A DNA stretch of 64,000 nucleotides from Xanthobacteraceae bacterium (GTDB taxonomy: Bacteria > Pseudomonadota > Alphaproteobacteria > Rhizobiales > Xanthobacteraceae). Of the stretch, positions 7,702 through 15,179 are shown piece by piece (the first letter of the stretch is position 1; every line of letters starts with the position of its first letter). The notes under the pieces were generated by a model. The model did not search any database, was not told the DNA's origin, and saw only the letters and a program-made list of their open reading frames with translations. The stretch is from the NCBI GenBank assembly GCA_019635585.1, contig JAHBZE010000001.1:868001-932000 (forward strand). The letters run 5' to 3'. A program made the position numbers and the translations under genes.

Positions 7702-9959
7702 CCGAGCAAAATCTTTTCGGCCGTGATCGGCAAATGCATGATCCGCTTTCCGCATGCAGCGGCGACCGCGTTCGCCACCGCTGCTGGCGGCTGAATGGTC
7801 GGCGGTTCTCCGACCCCCTTCGCGCCGTAAGGTCCCGCGACCGACGGATGCGTGACGAGGATGACTTCGATCTTCGGCACGTCCATCGCAGTCGGCATTT
7901 TATAGTCGGTCAGATTGCCGTTCTTAACATGGCCGTTCGCGATAATGATTTCTTCCGAGAGCGCTTGTCCAACGCCCTGCACTGCGCCCCCCTCGAGCTG
8001 TCCTTCGAGATAGGTCGGGTTGATCGCATAGCCGACGTCCTGCGCGACGACGTAGCGGTTGATCGTGACTTCGCCGAGTACTTCATCCACCGAAAGGTCG
8101 GTGGCATGGACGTGAAAACTCGGCGACGGCCAGGCTGGCGAGAAATGATTCTGCACGCGCGATGCGTCATGTTCGACAGCCGGCGCGATATAGGTCGCTT
8201 CGGCGATCAGGCCGCCGCCCGCGGTATTCGCCTGCGCGGCAATTTCGGCAAATGTAATCTTTTTCTCGTCGGACCAGAACGCCTTGTCGCGCATTACGAG
8301 CGCCTGTTCATCCGTACCGAGCGCCTTCGCGGCCCGCGTGCGCATTTTTTCGAGCAGGTCGCGCGCCGCTTCGCGCGAAGCATTGGCGACCGCAAACATG
8401 GTGCGGCTGCCCTGCGAGCCGAAGTCGTAAGGCGTCGTCAGCGAGTCGGCGCTGACGACGTTGATGTCGGTCAGCTTCATACCCATTTCTTCGGCGACGA
8501 CCTGCGCGGCCCCCGTGAGCGCGCCTGTGCCCATCTCGACGACGCCGACCATCATGGTCAGCGTGCCGTCTTGCATCAGCTTGAGATAGGAGCCGGACGA
8601 ACCGCGCGACGTCATCCACCAGCCGCAGGCCAGGCCTTTGCCGCGATTTGGCCCTGGCTTGCGGAGATCCCAACCGATCGCCGTCGCCGCCTTATCCAAA
8701 CATTCTTCCAGTCCGACCGCGGTCATCTTCTGCCCGTTCACGGCAATATCGCCCTCGCGCAGAATGTTCCGCAGCCGCAACTCCAGCGGATCGAGACCGA
8801 GATCTTCCGCGATCATGTCCATCTGTGACTCGGTCGCGAAGTTCGGCATCGGACCGGACGGCGCGCGGATCGAACCGTTCGGATGGTTGTTCGTGTAGAC
8901 GGAAATGCCTTCGAGGTTTGCGTTCGGAAGCCGGTAAGGCCCGGCCAAAATCATCGTACCGGTCGAGGCGACGAGCGGACCCGAGCCCGAACAGGCGCCC
9001 GCGTCGACGACGATGCGGCCCTCCTTCGCGAGAATCCGCCCATCTCTGTCGACTCCAGTTTTCAACTCGATGGTCGCGGGCTGCCTGAACAGCGCGGCGG
9101 TCAACTCCTCTTCGCTGCTCGACATCACGCGCACGGGCCGCTTTGCCGCACGCGCGAGCGCCATCGCGTAATGCTCCATGCCGAGCCGCAGCTTCCCGCC
9201 GAAACCGCCGCCGATGCCCGGCACGATGACACGAATATGCGAAGGCGGAATGCCGAAGATTTCCGCAAGCGTGCTCTGCGTGTCGAACAGAAGCTGTGTA
9301 TTGCACCAGACGGTCGCCTGATCGGACGCAGTCCACTGCGCCACCGCCACGCGCGGCTCGGTATATCCGGCATGAACGGGGCTTGTGCGGAACACGTGCT
9401 CATAGACGCGATAGCTATTGCGAAATCCTTCTTCGACGTCGCCGACCTTGATAACAGTCCGGCTGCAACGGTTCCCCTCGCGCACAATTATGGGAGCCGC
9501 TTTCAGGGATTGCCAATCCGGATGAACCAGCGGCGCAGCCTTATCCAGCGCTTCCATCACGTCGAACACGGCGGGCAATTCCGCATACTCGACTTCGATT
9601 GCCCGCAACGCCTGCTCGGCTGCGTATTCGGAATCGGCGGCAATGCCGGCGACCGGCTGACCGACATGATAGACGCGCTCATTCGCGAAAACTTCGAAGT
9701 CCTTGATGAAATTTCCGAAGCGGTTGAGCTTTTGCGATGCGCCCGTGACGACCGCGCGCACACCCGGCATTTTCCGCGCCGCGGACGTATCGATGCGGAC
9801 GATACGCGCATGCGCGTGCGGGCTGCGCAAAATCTTTCCATGCAACATGCCGGGCAGCGTGAAATCCGACGCATAGACAGCCGCGCCCGTTACCTTGCCC
9901 TCGCCGTCGAGACGGTTAAGCCGCTTGCCGACGACCTCGAATTCCTTCGGAGCGCTCAT
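7698..9959 (-). CDS. molybdopterin-binding subunit of xanthine dehydrogenase-family hydroxylase (CoxL/XdhA type)
   Basis: 753 residues, the normal length for a separate large subunit. It has the N-terminal ald_Xan_dh_C domain (RLNRLDGEGKVTGAAVY), the MoCo-binding motif GGGFGGK at 250-256 and the catalytic-site segment GAKGVGEP with the glutamate near 718. It lacks the AYRCSFR loop of true CO dehydrogenase (here SIRAPSGPM), so CO oxidation is unlikely. These enzymes hydroxylate an electron-poor carbon, usually next to a ring nitrogen or on an aldehyde, using water as oxygen source. Both ends overlap neighbouring genes by 4 bp. With the two genes before it, it forms an M-S-L set. Confidence 0.94.
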   Translation of the reverse strand: MSAPKEFEVVGKRLNRLDGEGKVTGAAVYASDFTLPGMLHGKILRSPHAHARIVRIDTSAARKMPGVRAVVTGASQKLNRFGNFIKDFEVFANERVYHVGQPVAGIAADSEYAAEQALRAIEVEYAELPAVFDVMEALDKAAPLVHPDWQSLKAAPIIVREGNRCSRTVIKVGDVEEGFRNSYRVYEHVFRTSPVHAGYTEPRVAVAQWTASDQATVWCNTQLLFDTQSTLAEIFGIPPSHIRVIVPGIGGGFGGKLRLGMEHYAMALARAAKRPVRVMSSSEEELTAALFRQPATIELKTGVDRDGRILAKEGRIVVDAGACSGSGPLVASTGTMILAGPYRLPNANLEGISVYTNNHPNGSIRAPSGPMPNFATESQMDMIAEDLGLDPLELRLRNILREGDIAVNGQKMTAVGLEECLDKAATAIGWDLRKPGPNRGKGLACGWWMTSRGSSGSYLKLMQDGTLTMMVGVVEMGTGALTGAAQVVAEEMGMKLTDINVVSADSLTTPYDFGSQGSRTMFAVANASREAARDLLEKMRTRAAKALGTDEQALVMRDKAFWSDEKKITFAEIAAQANTAGGGLIAEATYIAPAVEHDASRVQNHFSPAWPSPSFHVHATDLSVDEVLGEVTINRYVVAQDVGYAINPTYLEGQLEGGAVQGVGQALSEEIIIANGHVKNGNLTDYKMPTAMDVPKIEVILVTHPSVAGPYGAKGVGEPPTIQPPAAVANAVAAACGKRIMHLPITAEKILLG

Positions 9960-10435
9960 TTGGCACCCATGGTTTGGGCGGCCTCTTGCACCGCCTCAAC
10001 GATCTTGGTGTAGCCGGTGCAGCGGCAGAGCGTACCGCAAAGACCTTCGCGGATTTCTTCTTCGGTGGGCGCGGGATTTTCCTTCAGGTATCCGGCGGCG
10101 GTCATGATCATCCCCGGGATGCAATAGCCGCACTGCACGGCGCCGCGATTGAGAAACGCGGTCTGCAATGCATGCATGGTTTCGCCGCTCGCCAAACCTT
10201 CAACCGTGGTGATTTGCGCGCCATTGCACTGGGCCGCGATCAAGATACAGGAGTTGACGACGCGGCCGTTTACGAGCACCGCGCAAACGCCGCACTCGCC
10301 CTCCAGGCAATTCGACTTTGCGCCGGTCAGCGTCAAATGCTTGCGCAGCACTTCGAGCAGCGTCTCCGCGCCCTTAACGGCAAGCTGCCACTCTTCGCCG
10401 TTCACCGTCAGGTTGAGTTCGTGCATCGTGGTCAT
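9956..10435 (-). CDS. 2Fe-2S subunit of xanthine dehydrogenase-family hydroxylase (CoxS type), first copy
   Basis: 159 residues. The start at 10435 is taken because it lies 2 bp after the stop of the FAD-subunit gene; an ATG three codons later is an alternative. It shows the ferredoxin motif CLEGECGVC with a fourth cysteine downstream, then CGYCIPGM and CRCTG in the helical domain. It carries the two 2Fe-2S clusters that link molybdenum and FAD. The stop overlaps the start of the large-subunit gene as ATGA, so translation of the complex is coupled. Confidence 0.94.
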   Translation of the reverse strand: MTTMHELNLTVNGEEWQLAVKGAETLLEVLRKHLTLTGAKSNCLEGECGVCAVLVNGRVVNSCILIAAQCNGAQITTVEGLASGETMHALQTAFLNRGAVQCGYCIPGMIMTAAGYLKENPAPTEEEIREGLCGTLCRCTGYTKIVEAVQEAAQTMGAK

Positions 10436-10437
10436 CG

Positions 10438-11295
10438 TCAGGAAACCCCTACGCATTGCGAGATGCCGCGCATCACCAGGCCTTCGACGACTTTGGAGCG
10501 ATAGGCGGCGGAAGCACGCGGATCGGAGCGCGGACTGCACTCCGCTCTTGCCTGCGCGGCTGCGCGCGCAATCAATCCGGCGTCGATCTCTGCACCTTCG
10601 AGCAGGCGCTCCGCGGCTTTCGCGCGTAACGGCCGCGGGCCAACGGCGCCAAGCGCAATTCGCGCTTTCTCGCAGATGTCGTTCGCGCCGAATGCGAGAC
10701 ATATCGCGGCCGATACCACGGAAATTTCCATTGCCTTGCGGCGGCCAACTTTGAGGAAGGCGCTGTGCGTTTTCACGACCGGCGTCGCCAGCCGCACGTG
10801 CTCGATCAGTTCTCCGGGGGCAAGCGTCGTTTTTGACGAACTCACGAACAGGTCATCGATCTTGATCTCACGCGATCCGTTACTGCCCTTTGCGCCGATC
10901 AACGCATCGAGCGCGAGCAGCGCGACAGCGACGTCGGCCGCGGGAGAAGCGTTCGCGAGATTACCGCCCACCGTTCCGACATTTCGGATCTGGTGACCAC
11001 CGACGACTCGCGCTGCCGCGCGGAGCGCGGGGTATGCCGCGGAAAGCCCTTCATGCAGTTCGATGTCCTTATGGGTGCAGAGCGCGCCCAACTCGAAGCC
11101 GTTTCCGTCTTCTTTTATTCCCTGCATCGAAGCGATCGACGAAAGATCGATAAGATCGTCGCTTTTCCGGACGCCGCGCCGAAGCTGAATGACGAGATCC
11201 GTGCCACCGGCGACGTATCGCCACCCATCTTTCAGGCTCGCCGCTATTTCGAGGGCGTGATCGGCCGATTTCGCGGAGTGCAGCCTGAAGTCCAT
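10438..11295 (-). CDS. FAD-binding subunit of xanthine dehydrogenase-family hydroxylase (CoxM type)
   Basis: 285 residues, full length for a medium subunit. FAD-contact motifs are AGGTDLVIQLRRG near residue 30 and RNVGTVGGNLANASP near residue 104, followed by the CO dehydrogenase-flavoprotein C-terminal domain. Unlike the fused paralogue downstream it has no cysteine-rich insert. It accepts electrons from the iron-sulfur subunit. With the two following genes it forms an ordinary M-S-L hydroxylase; the gap to the LLM gene upstream is 4 bp. Confidence 0.93.
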   Translation of the reverse strand: MDFRLHSAKSADHALEIAASLKDGWRYVAGGTDLVIQLRRGVRKSDDLIDLSSIASMQGIKEDGNGFELGALCTHKDIELHEGLSAAYPALRAAARVVGGHQIRNVGTVGGNLANASPAADVAVALLALDALIGAKGSNGSREIKIDDLFVSSSKTTLAPGELIEHVRLATPVVKTHSAFLKVGRRKAMEISVVSAAICLAFGANDICEKARIALGAVGPRPLRAKAAERLLEGAEIDAGLIARAAAQARAECSPRSDPRASAAYRSKVVEGLVMRGISQCVGVS

Positions 11296-11299
11296 CGGC

Positions 11300-12334
11300 T
11301 CACCCTTTCGCTTGCTGAAGCGCTGGCTGCCAGCATTCCCGGACGAAACGCTCGAGCGTCTGCTGCACGGTCACTCCCTTTGCCGGGAGCGCAGAAAGAA
11401 TGACACCGCCGATACCCGCTTCGAACAGGGCGGCCAGTTGCTTCTTGATCTGCGCAGGCGTTCCAACCAGCGAAATCGCCTCGATCATCTCGTTTGAGAT
11501 ATCGGCGCGGATCGCCTCGTAAGGCGGGGCGCCTTCCTTGTAGGCAACATGCGCGACCTTTTCACGGACCGGCGCGGGAACCGCGAGTCCCTGCGTTTCC
11601 AGCGTGTCGAAATGCGTCCGGCCGGATGCCAGCGTGCGCGCGGAACGCAGGCGCAATGCATCGTAAGCGTCGGCGGCGTTGTCGCTCAACGAAACGTTCA
11701 GCCGGGCGACGAGGTGGACTTCCTCCGGCTTGCGGCCCGCCGCAGTTGCACTTTCACGAACGCGGGCCGCGAATGAGCGCGCCTCGAGCGCACTGCCGCA
11801 TGCTTCCATGATGATCGCATCCGCGATCTTCGCGCCGAGCTGCTGTACCTGCGGTCCGTTCCCCGCAAGCCATACCGGAAGGCGCGCCCTGCCCGGCTTG
11901 AAACCGAGTTTGCCCGCATCAAACTTAACGACCTCGCCGGCGTAGCTGACTTCTTCGCCTGTCGCGAGCGCCCGGATTAGCTCGATCGACTCGCGCAACG
12001 CGCGCACGGGCTTCGGCCGCGGAGTTCCCATCTCGGCGAACCCGGAAACGCCCGCACCGAAGCCAAGAATTGCACGGCCCTTCGATATGTCGTCGAGCGT
12101 ATAGATCGCCATCGCGGTCAGTGCAGGGTGCCGCGAGAACGGATCCGTGACGCAGGGACCGATATTGATGCGCTTCGTCCGCATCGCGATTACTGTCAGC
12201 AGCGAGTAAACTTCGCGATAGAACCGTTCGTCCGCCATCCAGACGTCGGTGAAGCCCAATTCTTCGGCAAACGACGCAAGATCTGCGTGAACGAAGGGAT
12301 CCGAATGCCCAGCCATCAAAAGCCCGAGCGTCAT
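11300..12334 (-). CDS. LLM-class flavin-dependent oxidoreductase
   Basis: 344 residues of the luciferase-like TIM-barrel family, closest by eye to the F420/FMN enzymes annotated as methylene-tetrahydromethanopterin reductase-like (DVWMADERF near the N-terminus, then a typical INIGPCVTDPFSRHP strand, and LVGTPAQIKKQL near the C-terminus). Members use FMNH2 with oxygen for ring opening or hydroxylation, or use F420. The start overlaps the DUF917 gene stop as ATGA. The flavin reductase-like gene at the end of the cluster could supply FMNH2 (inference). Which cofactor it uses cannot be decided from the sequence alone. Confidence 0.9.
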   Translation of the reverse strand: MTLGLLMAGHSDPFVHADLASFAEELGFTDVWMADERFYREVYSLLTVIAMRTKRINIGPCVTDPFSRHPALTAMAIYTLDDISKGRAILGFGAGVSGFAEMGTPRPKPVRALRESIELIRALATGEEVSYAGEVVKFDAGKLGFKPGRARLPVWLAGNGPQVQQLGAKIADAIIMEACGSALEARSFAARVRESATAAGRKPEEVHLVARLNVSLSDNAADAYDALRLRSARTLASGRTHFDTLETQGLAVPAPVREKVAHVAYKEGAPPYEAIRADISNEMIEAISLVGTPAQIKKQLAALFEAGIGGVILSALPAKGVTVQQTLERFVRECWQPALQQAKG

Positions 12335-13470
12335 TGCGCACTCCTCATCGGGACGTAGTCGATATCGAAGCCGTAATGTCTAGGACCAAGCGCCTCGACG
12401 CTTTGCGGCGTGCGGTGCACTTCCAGCGCAGGCGCCACGATTACAGCAACGTTCGTGCCGGGCTCAAGAATTGTGTTGGTGTAAGGTTCGCCGGTTTTTG
12501 CGTTGACGACGCAGATGAGATCCGGCGCCATGAAGCACGGCTTGTCATCGATCCAGACGATGTGATTTTCATTCTTGAGAAAAATCCGGGCGTCGGGATT
12601 ACCGGGCGAAGTGATCCGGAGTTCGCCGAACATATAGCCGTCGCGGCTTTCCCAATCCTTGGCCGCCAGGGTGCCGCGGTAGACGACCTTGCCATCCAGT
12701 TCTTTCGCGGCGCGCGCAGCCGGATCGGCATGTGCCGCGTTCGCGGCTGCGATCGCGCGGCCAACGCGAAGCGCCCGCGTCAACCCACCGCCATTTGCAA
12801 TTTTCTTGAGCGTTCGCCCATCGACAATAAAGGCAGCGCGGGCGCATTGCGCGCGCATATCGGCAAGTTTGGTGACGGAGCTGATCGCTTTGCCGAGGCG
12901 CTCAGCCTGCTTTGGACTATGGCACTTGGAAACCGTGAGCAGCGTGCCCCACGGATCGGCGAATACCGCGGGCGCAAAAGAAACGCCGGAAAGCGCCACC
13001 GAACTCTGGCTCATCTCGGGGATCGCGCGCCCGCCGGCACAATCGCAATCAATCATGTCGATGCCGGCAGCAAGTGCGGTGGCAAAAGACGTCGTTGCGT
13101 TGCCCGCGCCCACCTCAATCGGAAAAACGCCTGAGATCGTCTTTTGCGACTGACGCTCCAACTCTCGAAGTGCGAGCAGCATCGGCGGCACTTCATCTGT
13201 TTGTGCGGGATAACCAGCGGCGACCCGCTCGTCGGCGCTCATCGGTTTCGTTGGCGCGATAGAGCCGAGGCCGGACAGCGAACAATAAAAAGCATCGTCC
13301 GCGATCGCTTCCAGCGCCTTCCAGCTGAGACCCTTGCCACGGGCGATCCAAGGCTCGAGCGCGGCATGACCGGCATCCGGCCGACCGCCGCCGCCCGTGC
13401 CCAGAAGGGTCAATCCGCGAATAAAATCGGCCAGATCTTCAGCCGTTCTAAGCCCGCCGCCCGGAGCCAT
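12331..13470 (-). CDS. DUF917 family protein (S-methyl-thiohydantoin desulfurase-like)
   Basis: 379 residues with the DUF917 N-terminal signature (LTLLGTGGGGRPDAG, then PIEVGAGNATTSFATALAAGIDMIDCD) and the C-terminal half ending in a beta-rich VEALGPRHYGFDIDY segment. DUF917 proteins are found beside hydantoinase-type genes. To my knowledge one branch has been assigned as an S-methyl thiohydantoin desulfurase, so action on a five-membered N-heterocycle or its ring-opened product is plausible here. It is the first gene of the enzyme block; its ATG at 13470 touches the operator-like repeat. Family call firm, function inferred. Confidence 0.87.
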   Translation of the reverse strand: MAPGGGLRTAEDLADFIRGLTLLGTGGGGRPDAGHAALEPWIARGKGLSWKALEAIADDAFYCSLSGLGSIAPTKPMSADERVAAGYPAQTDEVPPMLLALRELERQSQKTISGVFPIEVGAGNATTSFATALAAGIDMIDCDCAGGRAIPEMSQSSVALSGVSFAPAVFADPWGTLLTVSKCHSPKQAERLGKAISSVTKLADMRAQCARAAFIVDGRTLKKIANGGGLTRALRVGRAIAAANAAHADPAARAAKELDGKVVYRGTLAAKDWESRDGYMFGELRITSPGNPDARIFLKNENHIVWIDDKPCFMAPDLICVVNAKTGEPYTNTILEPGTNVAVIVAPALEVHRTPQSVEALGPRHYGFDIDYVPMRSAQ

Positions 13471-13541
13471 AGTGTCTCACTATTTGCAGTAATTATCTCA
13501 ACATATGAGACACTGATATTTGGGCTGAAGGGCTGAGTCAA
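13471..13541 (-). promoter_or_regulatory. promoter and inverted/direct-repeat operator of the enzyme block
   Basis: On the minus strand TTGACT (13536-13541) and TATCAG (13513-13518) are separated by 17 bp, a plausible sigma70 promoter. Downstream of the -10 lie three TGAGA-type half sites: TCTCA at 13475-13479 and 13496-13500 in direct orientation (21 bp apart), and TGAGA at 13506-13510 inverted. The outer arms AGTGTCTCA (13471-13479) and TGAGACACT (13506-13514) form a perfect 9-bp inverted repeat. The sites cover the predicted transcription start. The importer promoter near 3,672-3,727 has the same direct-repeat arrangement. Confidence 0.62.
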
Positions 13542-14227
13542 TTCGATAAGGTCAGCGGTCCAATCCTTTTTCGCTCGCCGGATTAGGGCGGTAAGAAGCT
13601 CATTTTCGAAAATCCAAATGGTCGATTAAAGGGAACCTGAACCTCGACATATCGTGCGTCGCGAGACAGGCAGGAAAAAATTCGACTGCACGATGGCGAC
13701 AAGTTCCAATCCGTTACCCGAGTTGAGCGTCGTTATAAAAAGTCATCGAAGGAGCGCTGAAGGAGATCCAAAAGCAGTCGGCAGTTCACAAAGCTCTCTG
13801 GCGCGCTCCAGCAAAGATTAAGCGCCGAAAACCAAGCCTATCAGCTCAAAGATGCCGGGGTCGCAGTATTGAACGAACTACATCCGAGCGGCAGAAAGCC
13901 ATTATTGCGCCAACGCTTGTGTTGGGGCCGTTACAAAAGCGTAGCAATCGCGAAGCTGTATCGACCAAGCATTGTTCACCGTTAACGGAGGAGGCCTATT
14001 TGCTTGGGCGAAGAAGCAAACATATCTCTGGTTCTAGTGTCCAAGACATCTTGTCGGCAATTACATTGCTTTTGGAGTATTCTTCTCGGGAGTAACAATC
14101 TGTGCCGCCTACGTTGCTTTTTATTGCAACAAAGCCTGATCCGGGAATCCCCGGAAACATCGTGTTGGTAGTAATTTGAAGACTGCAGCTACGTCGAGAC
14201 CAATGGCAATCTCAGTTTCGAAATCCC
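13542..14227. other. gene-poor spacer between the two catabolic clusters
   Basis: About 690 bp, visibly more AT-rich than its surroundings. No recognisable gene. One plus-strand frame stays open from 13739 to the TAA at 14093-14095 (118 codons) but has no ATG; its first usable start is a GTG near 13918, giving under 60 residues. The translation is basic and matches nothing I recognise. This could be decayed sequence between two independently acquired operons. Confidence 0.5.
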
Positions 14228-15178
14228 TTACTTCATTTGTACTACCCTGAAGCCGATGTTGCTCGCCGCGCTGTCGGGGGTGTTGCTACTTCGCGCGCTC
14301 ACGCGATAGCGGTTGCAGTAAGATTCGTGACACAAGAACGATCCACCCCGCAACGATCGATTGGGCGATGGGTCGCGGTTGATGGGATCAACTGACGATG
14401 TTTTCGAATGATAAGTGGGTGAAAAATAATCTTCGCACCATTCCCAGACATTGCCAGCGACATTGTGCAGGCCATAATCATTCGGCTTGAAGGCATGCAC
14501 CGGCGCGGTGCCGAGGAAGCCGTCATCCAGCGTATTTTTTTCGGGAAAGCTTCCTTGCCATATGTTGCAGCGGTGTTCGCCATCGATGAGCAATTGGTTG
14601 CCCCACGGATACAGGGCCTGCTCCAGCCCCCCGCGCGCGGCCATCTCCCATTCCGCTTCGGTCGGCAGACGCGTTCCCGACCAAAAGCAGTACGCCTTCG
14701 CGTCGTTCCACGAAATGTGAACGACGGGATGGTCCAGACGCTCTAAGATACTGCTGCTCTCGCCTTCGGGCTGCGCCCAGTAGGCGTGCGGTACCTGCAC
14801 CCACCACGGCGTTTCTCTGGATCTTGCGAGCGCATTTTGCCGGCGTTCTTCGTCGAGCAAACCATCAAATACGAAGCTCCAGCCATAACGCTCCGCATCG
14901 GTCGTGTAGCCTGTCTCGCGCACGAAATCGCCGAACTGCAAGTTGCTGACAGCATGGCACGCGATGCTGAACGATCGTAACGCGACTTCGCGAACCGGCC
15001 CCTCGCCGTCGTCCGGAAATCGCTTATCCGCCGAACCCATCAAGAATGAGCCGCCGATGGATGAGCTCCAGCGGCGGCGAATTTCCGTTATCGAAGGCTT
15101 GAAGTTGTAATTCTCTAGCGTTGCCGGCGCATGCGAGGCTTCCCGCTTTGCGCAGCAGCTTGGACGGCCGTCAACCAT
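14228..15178 (-). CDS. formylglycine-generating enzyme family protein (SUMF1 type), sulfatase activator
   Basis: 316 residues from the ATG at 15178, which overlaps the end of the sulfatase gene region. The SUMF1/FGE fold is clear: GGSFLMGSADKRFPDDGEGP at the start of the domain, HISWNDAKAYC, LPTEAEWEMAARGG, NVAGNVWEW, and a C-terminal CHESYC segment followed by YRVSARSSNTPDS. Both catalytic cysteines of true FGEs (here Cys283 and Cys288) are present, which argues for a real copper-dependent FGE that turns the sulfatase cysteine into formylglycine, not one of the non-catalytic family members. Gene order and overlap make it the dedicated activator of the adjacent sulfatase. Confidence 0.93.
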   Translation of the reverse strand: MVDGRPSCCAKREASHAPATLENYNFKPSITEIRRRWSSSIGGSFLMGSADKRFPDDGEGPVREVALRSFSIACHAVSNLQFGDFVRETGYTTDAERYGWSFVFDGLLDEERRQNALARSRETPWWVQVPHAYWAQPEGESSSILERLDHPVVHISWNDAKAYCFWSGTRLPTEAEWEMAARGGLEQALYPWGNQLLIDGEHRCNIWQGSFPEKNTLDDGFLGTAPVHAFKPNDYGLHNVAGNVWEWCEDYFSPTYHSKTSSVDPINRDPSPNRSLRGGSFLCHESYCNRYRVSARSSNTPDSAASNIGFRVVQMK

Positions 15179-15179
15179 G

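Noticed and set aside
7734-8828. 364-codon plus-strand frame opposite the molybdopterin subunit gene
   Set aside because: It mirrors the codon structure of the real minus-strand gene; no family resemblance.
7698-9959. Assignment as aerobic CO dehydrogenase (CoxL)
   Set aside because: The AYRCSFR active-site loop is absent (SIRAPSGPM instead), and no cox accessory genes are present.
14228-15178. FGE gene as a non-catalytic SUMF1-like protein (EgtB or PvdO type)
   Set aside because: Both catalytic cysteines and the adjacent sulfatase point to a true formylglycine-generating enzyme; the EgtB iron-binding histidine region is absent.
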